A stretch of DNA of 64,000 nucleotides from Ochotona curzoniae. Its lineage: Eukaryota; Chordata; Mammalia; Lagomorpha; Ochotonidae. Shown in pieces: positions 22,543-34,315 of the stretch; position 1 is the stretch's first letter, and the number at the start of each line of letters is the position of its first letter. The translations under genes were made by a program, and so were the position numbers. Below the pieces are notes generated by a model. It was not told the origin of the DNA. It saw only the letters and a program-made list of their open reading frames with translations, and did not search any database. The stretch is from positions 19,582,501 to 19,646,500 of the forward strand of contig NW_024467106.1 of NCBI RefSeq assembly GCF_017591425.1, read 5' to 3'.

Positions 22543-23762
22543 AATTTTTAATTTTCTAATGAATAATGCCCTCGAAGGAATCGAAATGGAGTGGACAGGC
22601 AAAGCTCAGAGGGAGGCTGCAGAAAGCAAGCCAGAGCAGTGAGAAGAGAAGGGTCATTTTTGGTTCCTAAAGAGAGAGCTGCGATCCAACTCAGAACAGG
22701 AAGGTGGCTAGTGCAAGGGCCTAGGGGGATATGCTCATTCTACACATACACACCCCAACCCTGACATGAGATCAGTCTACACAGAAGGGAGGAGTCCACT
22801 AAACAAAATGGTCCAGGGACTGGGTGACTGATGAGGTGGGCGCCCTGGGAACAGACCAGCTGTAAGATTTGCATGGGCAGATGGTGCCATTGGGCAGTTC
22901 TAGCACTTCCAGAGCATATATGCCCAACAATCACCAGTCCCCCAGCAAGACCTCACTCCTGCACCCCAAGATCACTGAGTCCGAAGCCCAAATCTCACTC
23001 AAGCCAGGGTCTTCTCTGCCTGTATCTGCCTTCAACAAACCCTTAGTGCAATTCTCAGAGGCTAAGGACACAAGGCACAGAACTGCCCTCAGGTCCAACT
23101 TCAGTTTCAATTCCTTCCCTATGAATGACACCATAGGAAAAGCCTACCATTTGCGCAATTCTGGAAAGATCCAAGCTCAGCTGCAGCTGATTTATTGAAC
23201 CTGCTGATGGATCAAGGGCTATCCCCACTCTGCTGGGCCATCTGCCAGGTGGGATGACAGAGCTGGTCTAGAGTGAGAACTACAGCCCCAGTAACGGTGG
23301 GCAGCTGGGCTTCAAGGGTGATGAAGAGCTTGCTTTCCCCTCCTGCTCCTGGAGCGGACTTAGCCACCTTCCACGTGCAGGTGGGGAAGAGCTCTACTGT
23401 ACAGGGCCTTCCATGGACCGTGGCAGTGCTGCACATCCTTCTCCTGTGGGGTCCCCTGGTTCCTAAGTCATTGTTTAGAAGAAGCAAGACTTTACTGGGT
23501 AAACCTCAGGGCACAAGGCAAGCTCCAGCCCTTGAGAGGCAGCTGTGTGATCCTGCCCTCCCGAGGAGAAAAGACAAAAGGAGGAAGGATGGGGGATGGA
23601 GCTAAGGAGGGGTCAGATTACAGTTCTGGGAAGAAAGTTCCGCTCCTTACTGCACCTACCTCCCATCCTCTGATTTCGGTGAAGTCTAACTGTTCAGGCT
23701 TTTCAAACACACTCTTTCTGCACTAGATGTGGTTTCTTAATGGAGCATCTAAATGCACAGCA
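22543..23762. other. Non-coding stretch with only chance frames
   Basis: Frames of about 110 codons lie at 22,869-23,198 and 23,273-23,605, with antisense frames overlapping both. No splice context and no domain were recognised. Confidence 0.35.
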
Positions 23763-24039
23763 CCTGGGCCCAGTGTTGTAGCACCATGGGTTAAGCCACT
23801 GCCTAAAACACTGGCAGACCATAAGGTTTCAGCTGCTCCGTTTCTGATTCAGCTCCCTGTAAATGTATAGGAAGGTTTTAAAAAATGGTCTAAGAACTTA
23901 TGTCCCTGCAGCCCATGTGGAAAACAATGATGGAGTTTCAAGCCGCTGGCTACAGCCTGGCCAGCCCCAACCATGGCAGAAGTTTCAGGGAATGAACCAG
24001 TGGATGGAAGACTTCTTTCTTTCTTTCTTCTTCTTCTTT

Positions 24040-24345
24040 TTTAAAGATTTATTCATTTTCATTGGAAAGTCAGATATACAGAGGGAAGGAGAGACAGAGG
24101 AAAAGCTTCTGTCTGACGATTCACTCCCCAAGTGATCGCAACAGCCAGGAGCCAGGAGCTTCTTCCAGGTCTCCCACGCAGGTAGCAGAGTCCCAATGCC
24201 TTAAACTGTCTTTGACTGCTTTCCCAGGCCACAAGCAGGGAGCTGGATGGGAAGTGGGGCTGCCAGAATCAGAACTGGTGCCTATATGGGATCCTGTAGT
24301 ATTCAAGGCGAGGACTTCAGCTGCTAGGCCACCGCGCCGGGCTGG
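24040..24345 (-). repeat. Young CSINE, reverse, nested
   Basis: TAAAGATTTATTCATTTTCATT tail, GTCAGATATACAGAGGGAAG, CTTCCAGGTCTCCCACGCAGG, CCACAAGCAGGGAGCTGGATG and the head complement GGCCACCGCGCCGGGC. Nested in the forward copy that starts at 23,763. Confidence 0.95.
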
Positions 24346-24389
24346 CTTGCTTGCTTTTTCTTCCTTTTCCTTTTCCTTTCCTTTCTTTT
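24346..24389. repeat. Pyrimidine-rich spacer
   Basis: A run of TTGCTTGC, TTTTTCTTCC and TTTTCC units between two reverse CSINEs, probably an expanded tail or pyrimidine tract. Confidence 0.7.
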
Positions 24390-24713
24390 CAAGATTTATT
24401 TCTTTGTATTGTAAAGTCAGATATATATAGAGGAGGAGAGACAGAAGGATCTTCTGCCTACTGATTCACTCCCCAAGTGGCCAAGATGGCCAGAGCTAAA
24501 CCAATTAAAAAAGCCAGGTGCAAGGATCCCCCTTCCAGGTCTTCCACGTGGGTGCAGGGTTCCAAGGCTTTGGGCCGTCCTCAACTGCCCTTCCAGATCT
24601 CAGGCAAGGAGCTGGATGGGAAGTGTAGCCGCCAGGATTAGAACTGACACCCATATAGGATCCTGGCGCATGCAAGGTGAGGACTCTGGCCTCTAGGCTA
24701 CCATGCCAGGCCC
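24390..24713 (-). repeat. CSINE, reverse, nested
   Basis: CAAGATTTATTTCTTTGTATTG tail, GTCAGATATATATAGAGGAGG, GGTCTTCCACGTGGGTGCAGG, GGAGCTGGATGGGAAGTG and the head complement GGCTACCATGCCAGGCCC. Confidence 0.94.
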
Positions 24714-24770
24714 AAGGCCTCTCTTTCTAACTCTGCTTTTCAAATACATAAAAATAAATCTTTAAACAAA

Positions 24771-26315
24771 TGAATGAATGCACAGTACCTGCCACTTTTA
24801 GAATACAGTACTACTGACAGTCATTGCCATACCACATGGAAGTGGTAGAATTGGCTCTGATTTTTCCACCTGTCTGACTTCCTGTTTTCATCTAGGTTGC
24901 AAAACTAATAATATGTCTCATCATAAAATTATGAAGACAAGTGAAACAGATGACACACACATCTGCAATTTTAACAAGATAAATCTTGAAAGTATGCAGA
25001 GATACATATTCATATGAGAGATGAAGTGGCAGACTGGATTCAGCTTCACTTCAAGGTCAGTTTCCTTTTTTTCAATATTTTAAAAATCAAACAAACAAAA
25101 AAGACTCAATCTGTCACTTTAGGGGTAAGGAATGAGTCAAGACCCATGGAAGATGAGGAAGTTAGAATCTTATTTTTTTTTTCCTCTACCTCTTTTTCTC
25201 TCTTACCTCTGGCTACATCAACAGTTTGCTTTCTAATGAAGCCTGAATATGATTCTGCAGTTTGCCAATATTCTTATGCATGCTATTTCCCTGGGTTGTA
25301 TTCATTCAAAGAAAATCCCTGAGAAAGAAAAATTAGAAAATCCAACTAAATGACTGGAGCTGATAACTCACCCTCTGCTATTCCCTCAACTTGCACTGTC
25401 TGCACTACCTGTAAATATATCACGGCAAGAAAATCATGAGCAGCCAAGCTTTTTTTTTTTTTACTTAGGATGATCATATAGATCTTGTATATTTATAAAT
25501 CAGTAATATGAAGTCCATATGAACAGCGTCTTAGTAACACCAATAACTCCACCCACCACCACCTCTCCATCTCCTACCAACTGACAAAACCTGACAGCAA
25601 AGAAGCAATGACAATGCTAAGTACCCTCAGAAAGAACCTATTTTCTATCCATGAACAGGGCAGTTACTGCACAGAAAAAAAATCGCAAAATAAAGATAAC
25701 CGATTGTCAGTGAATGACAACCAGAAGGTGGGAGTCTCAGAAGCCACACCCCCATCAGCTGGGGAGTAACCGGACGACAGAAAGCGAGCTGAGCTGCAAA
25801 CTGTGGACCAAGTCAGCAAGATGCCCCAGGGCTGAGGTGGCCTACAAGTGAACTGAAGGCTTTCCAAGGTCAGAGAGCATCTGCTTATAAAAGTAACATC
25901 ACGCAATGCAATTTTCCTGTGCGTTACAGCTTTGAGTAGAAAACAGACACAGGAGACTCAAAGGAATTTTACCTTTAACCATGATGGCAGCCCTAATGGT
26001 TGTATCTACCATGTACCTGTCAGTTTCTCCGTGTACTAGGTTAAGCCATACAAAATTCCTAATACTTGGTCACTCTGACCTATAAAAATGGCAAGGCCAG
26101 TGTGTGTTCCAACATTCAGAGAGATACCAGGAAGGGCCACACCTGCCCTTAGTCTCGCAGACCCCCCAGTGCAAGAAGCTCTTGGTGGTACATCCTGGAG
26201 TCATCTGGGTTACTTCTGGCAGTTAGCTAAGTTCTAAGTCAAAGAGACTTGTCAGAGACAGTCTATCAAGTTTTGAGAATTATTTTCTGCTACTACCCAG
26301 ATGGCCACATTTTTT
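24771..26315. other. Non-coding stretch, nothing specific
   Basis: Mostly AT-rich, with poly(T) at about 25,449-25,461. The 102-codon plus frame at 25,014-25,322 and the 80-codon minus frame at 25,664-25,906 have no recognisable domain or splice pair. Confidence 0.35.
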
Positions 26316-26530
26316 CAAAAGGGCTTATTCATCTGAAAGGCAGAGTTAGAGAGAGAGCTTTCATCTGCTGGTTTACTCACAAAATGGTTGCAATGTCTAG
26401 GGTTGGGCAGGTATGAAGCCAGGAGCCAGGAGCTTCTGAGTCTCCCACATGGGTGCAGGAGCCCAAACACTTAGGCTATTTTCTGTCGTTTTCCCAGGCA
26501 TATTAGCTGGATCAGAAGTGAATCAGTCAA
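26316..26530 (-). repeat. Old CSINE fragment, reverse
   Basis: AAAGGCAGAGTTAGAGAGAGA, GCTTTCATCTGCTGGTTTAC, GAAGCCAGGAGCCAGGAGCTT and GTCTCCCACATGGGTGCAGGA, fading near ATTAGCTGGATCAGAAGTG. The 5' half is missing. Confidence 0.8.
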
Positions 26531-26655
26531 AGAGTCACACTGACCAAATTATCCATGTCTTTGTCTTCTGGCCCATTAAAAATGAGAGGATTAGACTAAA
26601 AAATTCCAAAAGTCCCTTAATCATTTTTGAAAAATTCTGAATAAGAATTGAAAAC

Positions 26656-26980
26656 CATGGGGCAAGTACTATGACATAACAAGTTAAGCCATGGCCTGTG
26701 ATACTGCCATGCAGTTCAAGTCCAAGCTGCTCCACTTCTAATACAGCTTCCTGCTCATGTGCCTGGGACAGCAGTGGGGAATGACCCAGTGTTTCAGCCC
26801 CTGTAGCCATGTGGGAGATGCAGAAAAAAACTCAAGGCTTCTGACTTCGACGTGGCACAGCCCAAGACCTTGTGGATATGCGGGCAGAGAACCAGCAGAC
26901 AGACGATTTCTCCCTCTGTCTCTCCTTCTCTCTCACTGTATCATTGCCTTTCTAAGTAAATAAATACACTTCTAAAAATA
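26656..26980 (+). repeat. Old CSINE copy
   Basis: ATGGGGCAAGTACTATGACA head, GTTAAGCCATGGCCTGTGA, GACAGCAGTGGGGAATGACCC, CCATGTGGGAGATGCAG, TCTGTCTCTCCTTCTCTCTC and a AGTAAATAAATACACTTCT tail. Confidence 0.82.
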
Positions 26981-29900
26981 ACCAAAAACAGATGTTTTTA
27001 ATTTTTGAAAATATATGAGTAAGGTTACCAATATTCTTTGCAAAGTACCTAAACAATATGGGAAAGTTTAAAGTAGAAAGGAAAAGTCTCCCCCCTCTCT
27101 CTCTCCTAGTTTTGGTGATGGGCACGCACCTGAAATTTTGCCAGATCTAATGTGTGACCCTGAGCCACTCATTCAGTCGGCTCCTCTGAGACTGTTTTCC
27201 TGTGTGTGAGAACTGCACTGGACAGCCTTGGCTGGCCTCCCGTCAAGGGGAGGGTGTGCGAATGCAGGTGAGAGCTTCACAGTGGGTGCTGACTAGTGTT
27301 GCTCTGCTAGGAGACAGGCTCGCATGCTCCCAGTCCACCAGCTGACTCACTGGACAGGGCATCAGCCCACTTCCTCTCCCGTGGCCCATGGTTACCCAGC
27401 AAGCAGCCCTTCTTAATGAGTCAGTGCAATAAAGGGTGGGCATCCTTGAGCTAATCAAGCAGCATCAGAAAAACGGAAGCTGCCTCTTGATGATTCATCC
27501 AAAGAAAAAGTTCTTCTGAAACTATCTCTGAGTCACATTTGCTTCATTTCTGATCATATCAGCAGACCAGATAAAAACTGGTGCACATGAGGAGCCACTG
27601 GGAGTCACTCTAGTGCAATTTTGGTTCCAGCTCATTTGTTGCCTGAAAGATGCAGGCTCCAAGAGGCACGGGCCATATGGAAACTGTCCTTTCCTCAGCA
27701 CCTCATGGTCCTCCTTTCCTGCCCTCATCCCAAAAGCCAATAAGCAAATGCATACCCGATCTACTGTTAGCACACACAGAAACCCACAAGACCACACAGT
27801 CACTCACACAGCTGAAGACAGCTGAGCGCTCTGCTATATCATCAGCACATGGAAAGGCTTAAACGAATCTCATCTGTAAGGGACAAGGATGATCTGCAGC
27901 AGCCTTAACACACTGAAAATGCACCTGTCCCACCATCAAAGGATACATCTCTCCTGTTTCCGGACAAACGTTTTAGAGTCAACAGACTTACATAAATAAG
28001 ATCAACAATATTTCTCAAAACACTTCTGCAGTCAACACATTTCCTGGTGAATAAACAGGAGATGAGAAATTCATTTTTTTAAAAGTGTAGCCCGTGTCAC
28101 CCACTATGGATTTATTACCACACTTCTTCCTTAACCCAAAAAGGATATTAAGTTACAATCGGCCCCATTATGCAGTTTGCCTCTGAGAGGCAGAACTTCA
28201 CTTGTTGGGCTCTTCTTACCACCTCTTCCTCTGAGAATTTACTCTTTGGCTTCAAAAACTATAGCATTTTCCAAATTGAGTCAAGGTGTCCCTGAAAAAT
28301 ACCAGCTTCCTTCCTGCACTAAGTTCTCCTTTTCACCCTGTGAGACCCTGTACTGGTGAACCACAACTAAAAACAACAGGTTCATTTCTAGCACCTCATT
28401 TATCCAGAGGTGCACGCCATAGGAGGAGCTGCTCCCTTTTAATAAAGCACTAAACTTGCCCGCATTACAGAAAACCTCAGCGCCACTAGAGCAAGCATTT
28501 CCCATATCACCTCATTATTAGTAGGACACGCTGCCAAGCCCAATGTCATTCCCCTTGGTGACTATGCCATGACCCATGCCCCTAATTTTCATGCTGTCTC
28601 CTTAAATGGGCTGTAGAGAAGCCAAATTTAAAAAAAAAAAAAATCAGGAAAAGAACAAAAAACACAAAATCAGCCAAGTACAACCTGCTGGAGAGAGTCT
28701 ACTTAACTAATCCACTAGGAAAGTTTATTTAAGTAAAATATAAAACCCAAGGGGATTATACATTCCACGTAATTTCATCTGCCTCAAGGTCTAGTGATAC
28801 TCAAACTTATGATCTTACCAAAAGGGGGAAAACAAAAGTCTTGAACATAAACAAAGAGCAACCTAATCTGGAAAGTTCTCTCTTGCTAGATCCTCAACTG
28901 CCTAAGATCCACAAGTGGTGCTTCAACCGTGGCTACCTCATCATCCCAGAGAGATCTGGCAGAAAACCAAAGCACTGAAATTTAGAGACAAATTGAATCT
29001 GCAAGTGTCACTTTTGCTTTTAACAGACAACTATGAAAATAAAGGCGATGGCAATGCAACATTCCTTCCCCACTGAGGCAGACTACATGACTGCCAACAT
29101 CCAAGAAACTCTGGATGCAAAATGCTCACAGGTAACACTAGGTTCACGTGGGAGGCATCAAGAGAACCTCCAGGAGGCATCTGAGCAGTCCCAGAGTTCA
29201 TCTCTGCGAAGCTCGGAGGTAGAGCAGAAACCATTCTGTATTTGGCGGGACTCAACACAATGCAAAACAACATCTCAAGGGACGCTAAACCCTTGTGTGT
29301 TCTCTCACACAATATTAGCTTACAGCTTAGCAACAGCGGGTTGAGGAGGAAATTCTTCTGTTCACACCCACCCCCTTCACATGCTTTTTAAAGAGCACCA
29401 CGTACAATGCATTTTTTAAAAACCCCATTGTTGGGGTCAGGGAGACTCACATGTTTTTGCTGTGCTTTTTTTTCCCCCCGTTAATAATGGATTCCATTGC
29501 CTTGAAGTCAATGAAGTTTGGGATGGGAAATACCAAGCAAACAGGAAGAGGAATGTGCTTGCCAGATCATGTGTCTCTGGGCACGTTGAATAGCAAAAGT
29601 TTTCATTCAACAAAACAATTCAATGACTTATAAGCTTAAAAAGATTTCTTAAATATAGGTAGAAATATATGACCATCTCAAGAGTTGAGGCAAAAACGAT
29701 GTAAATCTGAACAACTTCACTGAGAGAACAACCATGACATCAGGGTCCCCAGAGAAGACACTGAAAAGTGTTAGCCCAGGGGGCTGGAACCCAGAGCCCC
29801 AGGCTTCCCACTCCGTGCACAGTGGGGGCGCCTGACTCCCCTGAGGCCTGAGCCCATGACTAATGGTCATTCTCCTTTCTCATGCTCTTCCTCCCACTGA

Positions 29901-30124
29901 TAAGAAACCCAGGCCGGTTTTCACTTTGATTATCAATTATCTGATAAAAGCAAACATAGTGTTTACTTAATGATGAGTCTCCCAAACTACCAAAATCTTA
30001 CAGGGAAATGGAGAGGGGGCAGACAGAACAAGGATTATAAACAGCTGCAACCCTGCAGCAAACAGAGGTATGGCTGTGGATGGTCCGAGGAAGAGTGCAA
30101 CAACGGAGAAAGTGACAGGCATGC
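26981..30124. other. Longest SINE-free stretch of the left half
   Basis: About 3.1 kb without a recognised CSINE. A weak MIR-like phrase (TGTGTGACCCTGAGCCACTC then CTCTGAGACTGTTTTCC) lies near 27,150-27,205. Frames of 60-103 codons at 27,243-27,862, 28,177-28,505 and 29,031-29,344 occur as sense and antisense pairs without splice support. A relative lack of insertions can mark regulatory or conserved DNA but can also be chance. Confidence 0.35.
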
Positions 30125-30480
30125 AGTGGGGGCTTACTCTGGTTCAGCCCCGAGGGCCACCCATGAGCTAGGCTCTCACATAAACCCTGTACCTTTTCTT
30201 ATTTAATCCTCCCAACAGCTCTACAAGGCATCACTCTCATTTTTTTAAAAAAAGATTTATTTATTTAGTTGAAACACAGAGCAACAAACACACATAACAC
30301 TAAGACAAGCAATCTTCCATCTGTTGGCTTACTCCACAAATGTCTCCAAAAGCAAAAGAGGAAACCAAGGCTTACAGAGGTTCAGTCAGTCATGCACCCA
30401 AGTTGACACGGAAGCAACAAAACCAGAATTTGAGCTGGAGTGACCAAACTCCAGAATTTGCACTCTCTACACGGCATCCT
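30125..30480 (-). repeat. MIR element, reverse, split by a CSINE fragment
   Basis: Left part (30,125-30,240): TGAGCTAGGCTCTCACATAAA, TTATTTAATCCTCCCAACAG and CTCTACAAGGCATCACTCTCAT. Right part (30,345-30,480): GAGGAAACCAAGGCTTACAG, AGGTTCAGTCAGTCATGCAC, AAAACCAGAATTTGAGCTGG. Together these match a reversed MIR (tttaatcctcacaacaaccct ... gaggaaactgaggcacagagag). Confidence 0.8.
30242..30343 (-). repeat. CSINE 3' fragment, reverse, inside MIR
   Basis: AAAAAGATTTATTTATTTAG, then GACAAGCAATCTTCCATCTG and TTGGCTTACTCCACAAATG. Only the 3' third of the element is present. Confidence 0.75.
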
Positions 30481-30654
30481 CTTTGCAAATCCACAGCTAC
30501 GCTGCTGAGACAGCATGTTGCATATTCTACAACTTTTACACCTCTATTCCCTTCTGTGAATGTTTGTTCTTCATGTCTTCACTAGAAAGAAGGGGCTGGG
30601 GGGGAGTACCCTTTTAATCTTCCCTAACACCTCACAGATGGACTGTATCCTAAA
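30481..30654. other. Short non-coding stretch
   Basis: Nothing recognised. Confidence 0.3.
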
Positions 30655-31445
30655 AGCAATGGCAAGACAAAAGGTGGAAGCAATTCCAGTGTCTGCTGAT
30701 GGACAAACAGCTAACAAAAATATGAAATACATACACAATGGAATATTATTCATCTTTAAAAGGAAGGAAATCTGGACATGTGCCATAAAATGGATAAAAT
30801 CAGGCCTAGTGAAACAAGCCAGCCACCAAAGTCACTTTGTGACCGCACTTACCTGAGTAGAACATTTTATACAAACAGGAGGTAGAGCAGCGGTTCCCAG
30901 GGGCAAGAGAAGGCAGGCAGGGCGTTATGGTTTAATCAATAAAGGATTTCAGTTTATAAAATGAAGGAACTTTGGGGCCCGGCGCGGTGGCGCAAGTGGT
31001 TAAAGGTCCTTGCCTTGCACGCCCGGGATCCCATATGGGTGCCGGTTCTAATCCCGGCAGCCCTGCTTCCCTTCCAGCTCCCTGCCTGTGGCCTGGGAAA
31101 GCAGTCGAGGACGGCCCAAAGCTTTGGGACCCTGCACCCGCGTGGGAGACCCGGAAGAGGCTCCTGGCTTTGGATCGGCATAGTATCGGCCCGTTGCACT
31201 CACTTGGGAAGTGAATCATTGGACGGAAGATCTTCCTCTCTGTCTCTCCTCTCTGTATATCCGCCTTTCCAATGAAAAAATAATAAAAATAAATCTTAAA
31301 AAAAAAAAAATGAAGGAACTTTGTCCTGACTAGATAGATGGTGGTGGCAGCTATACAACCATCTAAATGTACTTAATGCTAAGAACTGCACTCTTTAAAA
31401 TGGTTTAGATGGCAAACTTTTCATGTAATTTTACCAGAATGAAGC
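30655..31445 (+). repeat. L1M LINE 3' end, split by a young CSINE
   Basis: TACACAATGGAATATTATTC (ORF2 end), GGTAGAGCAGCGGTTCCCAG and TGGTTTAATCAATAAAGGATTTCAG precede the SINE. TAGATGGTGGTGGCAGCTATA, CTAAATGTACTTAATGCTAAG, AACTGCACTCTTTAAAATGG and TTTACCAGAATGAAG follow it. This is the standard L1MB-type 3' UTR order. Dead copy. Confidence 0.88.
30975..31310 (+). repeat. Young full-length CSINE with perfect target duplication
   Basis: Begins GGGCCCGGCGCGGTGGCGCA, retains CpG-rich boxes (CACGCCCGGGATCCC, GCCGGTTCTAATCCCGGC, CACCCGCGTGGGAGACCCGG), and ends CCAATGAAAAAATAATAAAA plus poly(A). TGAAGGAACTTTG lies immediately before (30,962-30,974) and after (31,311-31,323). Low divergence shows a recent insertion into the L1 remnant. 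Confidence 0.98.
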
Positions 31446-31467
31446 CTGAAACAAGGGAAGAACAGGT

Positions 31468-31728
31468 GGGTGATAGAGTGATTAAGACACCACTTAAGAT
31501 GTCTGTATCCCATTCCGGCCCAGTTCCTAGTGATGTGCACCCTGGCAGGCAGCAGTTCCCAGCTCAAGCACTGGGAACCTCACCACGTACATGGGAGACA
31601 TGGACTGTATGCTCAGCTCCAGCTTCAGGTTGGGCGAGCCCCAGTCAATGCAGGCATTTGCAGAGTGAATCCATGGGGGGAAGGTCTCTGTCTCTGTTTC
31701 TCTACCTTTCAAAAAAATATGTGAAAAA
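31468..31728 (+). repeat. Old CSINE copy
   Basis: GGTGATAGAGTGATTAAGAC head, TGCACCCTGGCAGGCAGCAG, GTACATGGGAGACATGGAC, CAGCTCCAGCTTCAGGTTGG, GGGGGGAAGGTCTCTGTC and TTTCTCTACCTTTCAAAA. Subtype with a variable middle. Confidence 0.7.
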
Positions 31729-32945
31729 AATTTAAAGGAAAAATAAAACTGTAAACTGTAAAGGTAAAAACTAGAACAAGTGCCTACCACAGATGTGGGA
31801 TGCCTCCATGGGGCTGTCAGACGGAGATCAGGAACTAACTGGTTCTTCACCAGAGTCACCCTGCTGGTGTAACACTGAAGCCTGCTGACACGCACCGGCC
31901 ACCACAGCTGCCACTGCCGTTTCCACCGCCTGGCCATCCATAGATCACTCTCAGAACTGGATGCTCCAACAGCGACAGCAGAGGAAACAAACTCCAGGAA
32001 GGTACCAGCAGGCTACCCAGAGGCTGGTCCGTGTAGGATTCTGGTGTGTGGCGCTGAGACTGCCAGAAAGACAGGTCCGAGCATCTGCCACTTCTTGTAC
32101 CACAGAACCATTAAAAATACAGCCAGGCTGGCAACACTTTCCACATTGGAAAGGTGCCAAGCCAACATCCACTGGCAAAGGAAGCATCACACTGAAAAGT
32201 GAGATTGCCTGCCAATCCCCTTGATGGCAAAGGTGTAATACAGAAGGAGCCTCCTACCCCACTACAAGTCCCAGGGCCTGTGAGTTGCCCTGGAAGTAGG
32301 TAGAAGTTCCACTCATACCTTCTCCTTTAAATCACAGGCCTGGGATCTCAGATGAGGGAACAGCACTCACCACCCTGGCTTGGCATACAGGGTACTGTCC
32401 AAGCAAACAGAGCACCTGGACACCCCAACACTTCCAGAGCCTATTCACAACTAGGTGTTCAGGGTCCATCATGTTCCAGTCCTGGATTACACACACAGAG
32501 ATCTGACAAGCCAGACATGTGACTGGCAGGAGGGGGTGGTGGTGGTGAGAGAAGGGGGCACACAGCATCCTGTACTATTAGACTGCCTACTCACATCTCC
32601 CCCACCATAGTCAACATCTCCTTCCTTTACCTTTCCTCATTCCTCCTTAGGTAGGCAGCCAAGCTTACAACAACTTGCTTCTGCCATCTGGTATCTAGAA
32701 TCAGGATTCTTTCCTCCAAACTGTAACATAAACCTAAATCATGAGCAGACCACGCAGCATGTTCTAGAAAGGGCTCTTTCTCTGCTCCCGGTGTTTCTAC
32801 TCTCTTACCTGGAAGATCCTTGAAGGAACTGGCGAGGCTCCAGAGATCAAGGATTCAGCTTCTAGGTACCAGGTTCCTAGACAGTAGCAGGATTCCCACC
32901 TCCACCCTTGATTACATGGACCAGCAACGACTTCAAACTTGAAGT
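31729..32945. other. Non-coding stretch, nothing specific
   Basis: Overlapping frames on both strands (31,527-31,937 minus, 31,951-32,224) without splice context. No repeat was recognised. Confidence 0.35.
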
Positions 32946-32958
32946 CAAAAGTAGCAGA

Positions 32959-33288
32959 AACGGCCCAGCACAGTAGCCTAGTGGCTAAAGTTCTCACCTT
33001 GCACACACTGGGACACCATATGGGCACCGATTCTAATCCTGGCCGTTCCACTTTCCATCCAGCTCCCTGCTTGTGGCCTGGGAAGGCATTCAAGGATGGC
33101 CCAAAGTCTTGGGACCCTGCAGGCACGTGGGAGACCTGGAAGAGGCTCCTGGCTCCTGGTTTAGGATTGCAAAGCTCCAGCCATTGCGGCCACTTCGGGA
33201 GTGAATCACTGGACAGAAGATCCTCTCTGTCTCTCCTCCTCTCTGTGTATCTGACTTTCCAATAAAAATAAAATAAATATATTTTTTA
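32959..33288 (+). repeat. CSINE, full length, with target duplication
   Basis: GGCCCAGCACAGTAGCCTAG head, GTTCTCACCTTGCACACACTG, CACCATATGGGCACCGATTC, GCCTGGGAAGGCATTCAAGG, TCTCTCCTCCTCTCTGTGTA and an AATAAAAATAAAATAAAT tail. AAAAGTAGCAGA flanks both sides (about 32,946 and 33,288). Confidence 0.95.
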
Positions 33289-33319
33289 AAAGTAGCAGAC
33301 ACGTGTTACAGGTTTCAAT

Positions 33320-33715
33320 TGTATGCTTCCCCCTCACCCCCGAATTCTCTCACTACCTCAGAATATCGCAGCACATGGTCCCCGAGTACCACGGGGACCC
33401 GACTCAGGACTCCCTGCCAATGGGAAAAAAACCTCTGTGATGCTTGTGTCCCTTAGGCACAATGGTACGTTATGTGTACAAAACCTACATAATCCTCCCA
33501 CATACTTTAAATCTTCTTTATATTACTTGTAATACCTAATGCAGCATAAATCCTATGAAAACAGTTGTTATGCAAAAATGTTCGTGAAATATTACAAGAA
33601 AATCTGCACATGCTTATTTCAGATGCAATATTTCTTCCCCAAGGATCGCTGATGTGCTGTTTACTGAGCTTGCGGATTTCAGATTCCGCAGCTTTCCAAG
33701 GTCAAGTCTATCAAA
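33320..33715 (+). mobile_element. MER2-like DNA transposon remnant
   Basis: Diverged but ordered phrases: TATTACTTGTAATACCTAATG, CAGCATAAATCCTATGAAAA, CAGTTGTTATGCAAAAATG, AATCTGCACATGCTTATTTC and GCGGATTTCAGATTCCGCAG. It is the opposite orientation to the copy at 4,668. No transposase frame. Confidence 0.65.
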
Positions 33716-33754
33716 TCAGATAGGGACTTCAGAAGGTAATTTAAAGATCTCTTC

Positions 33755-33785
33755 TTAATATATATATATATGTATATATTTATTT
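33755..33785. repeat. (TA)n microsatellite
   Basis: ATATATATATATATG-type run at the tail of the adjacent reverse CSINE. Confidence 0.85.
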
Positions 33786-34079
33786 AAGAGGCAAAAAGAG
33801 AGGGCCAGATTGAGGGGGAGCTCCCTTCTGCTGGTCCTCTCTCCAGATGCCCACCGTAGTTGGGGCCAGAAAGGCCAAAGCCTGGAGCTGAGAGCTAAGT
33901 CCAGGTCTACCACAGGATGCAGCAGGAACTCGGCTACTCCAAGGATCACGACCTGCTACCTACAGTCTGGCTGTGCAAGAAGTCAGAATCAGGAGGAGGT
34001 GGGGATTGAACCAGGCATTTCAACGAGGAAGCGGCTGCCCTAACCGGCACCTAAACTGCTAGGCCCCACGTCTGCCCCT
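33777..34079 (-). repeat. Old CSINE copy, reverse
   Basis: ATATTTATTTAAGAGGCAAAAAG tail, CCTTCTGCTGGTCCTCTCTCC, AGATGCCCACCGTAGTTGG, AGAGCTAAGTCCAGGTCTACC, GGATTGAACCAGGCATTTC and a head complement CTAGGCCCCACGTCTGCC. Confidence 0.85.
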
Positions 34080-34315
34080 CAAATGAAGTCTCTGGGTGGA
34101 CTCCAATCCAATGACTGTTGTTCTTATAAGAAGGGAACATCTGGCCACAGTCACACAGCAAAGATGGCCATGTACAAGCCACATGGCCAGTTGGAGTACA
34201 GGTTTCCCACAACCTCAAAGGAACCAACATTTTTGACTACTGTCTTCCATTTTGTTTCCATCACCCAGTCTACGGCAATCCAAGCAAAACAACTCGACAC
34301 ATTCTGGGAGTTGCA
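34080..34315 (+). repeat. MaLR-like LTR fragment
   Basis: GTGGACTCCAATCCAATGAC, TGTTGTTCTTATAAGAAGGGA, CATCTGGCCACAGTCACACAG, AAGATGGCCATGTACAAGCCA, AACCTCAAAGGAACCAAC and TTTCCATCACCCAGTCTACGGC follow the order of mammalian MaLR LTRs (MLT/MST type) as I recall them. It is an LTR remnant only. No retroviral gene is present. Confidence 0.7.

Larger units (their letters stand above)
23763..24770 (+). repeat. Old CSINE interrupted by two younger CSINEs
   Basis: The 5' part (23,763-24,028) runs from ACCTGGGCCCAGTGTTGTAGC to CAGTGGATGGAAGACTTC. The missing 3' end (about 24,718-24,770: CTCTCTTTCTAACTCTGC, TTTTCAAATACATAAAAATAA) appears only after two reverse-oriented copies. Together the pieces make one complete old element. 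Confidence 0.8.

Noticed and set aside
30932..31275. Several 80-104 codon frames on both strands
   Set aside because: They are translations of a young CSINE. The same protein-like phrases recur in every SINE copy of the window.
30975..31310. Functional tRNA gene inside the CSINE head
   Set aside because: The head has tRNA-like promoter boxes but does not fold into an intact cloverleaf by eye, and it is a known style of SINE head.
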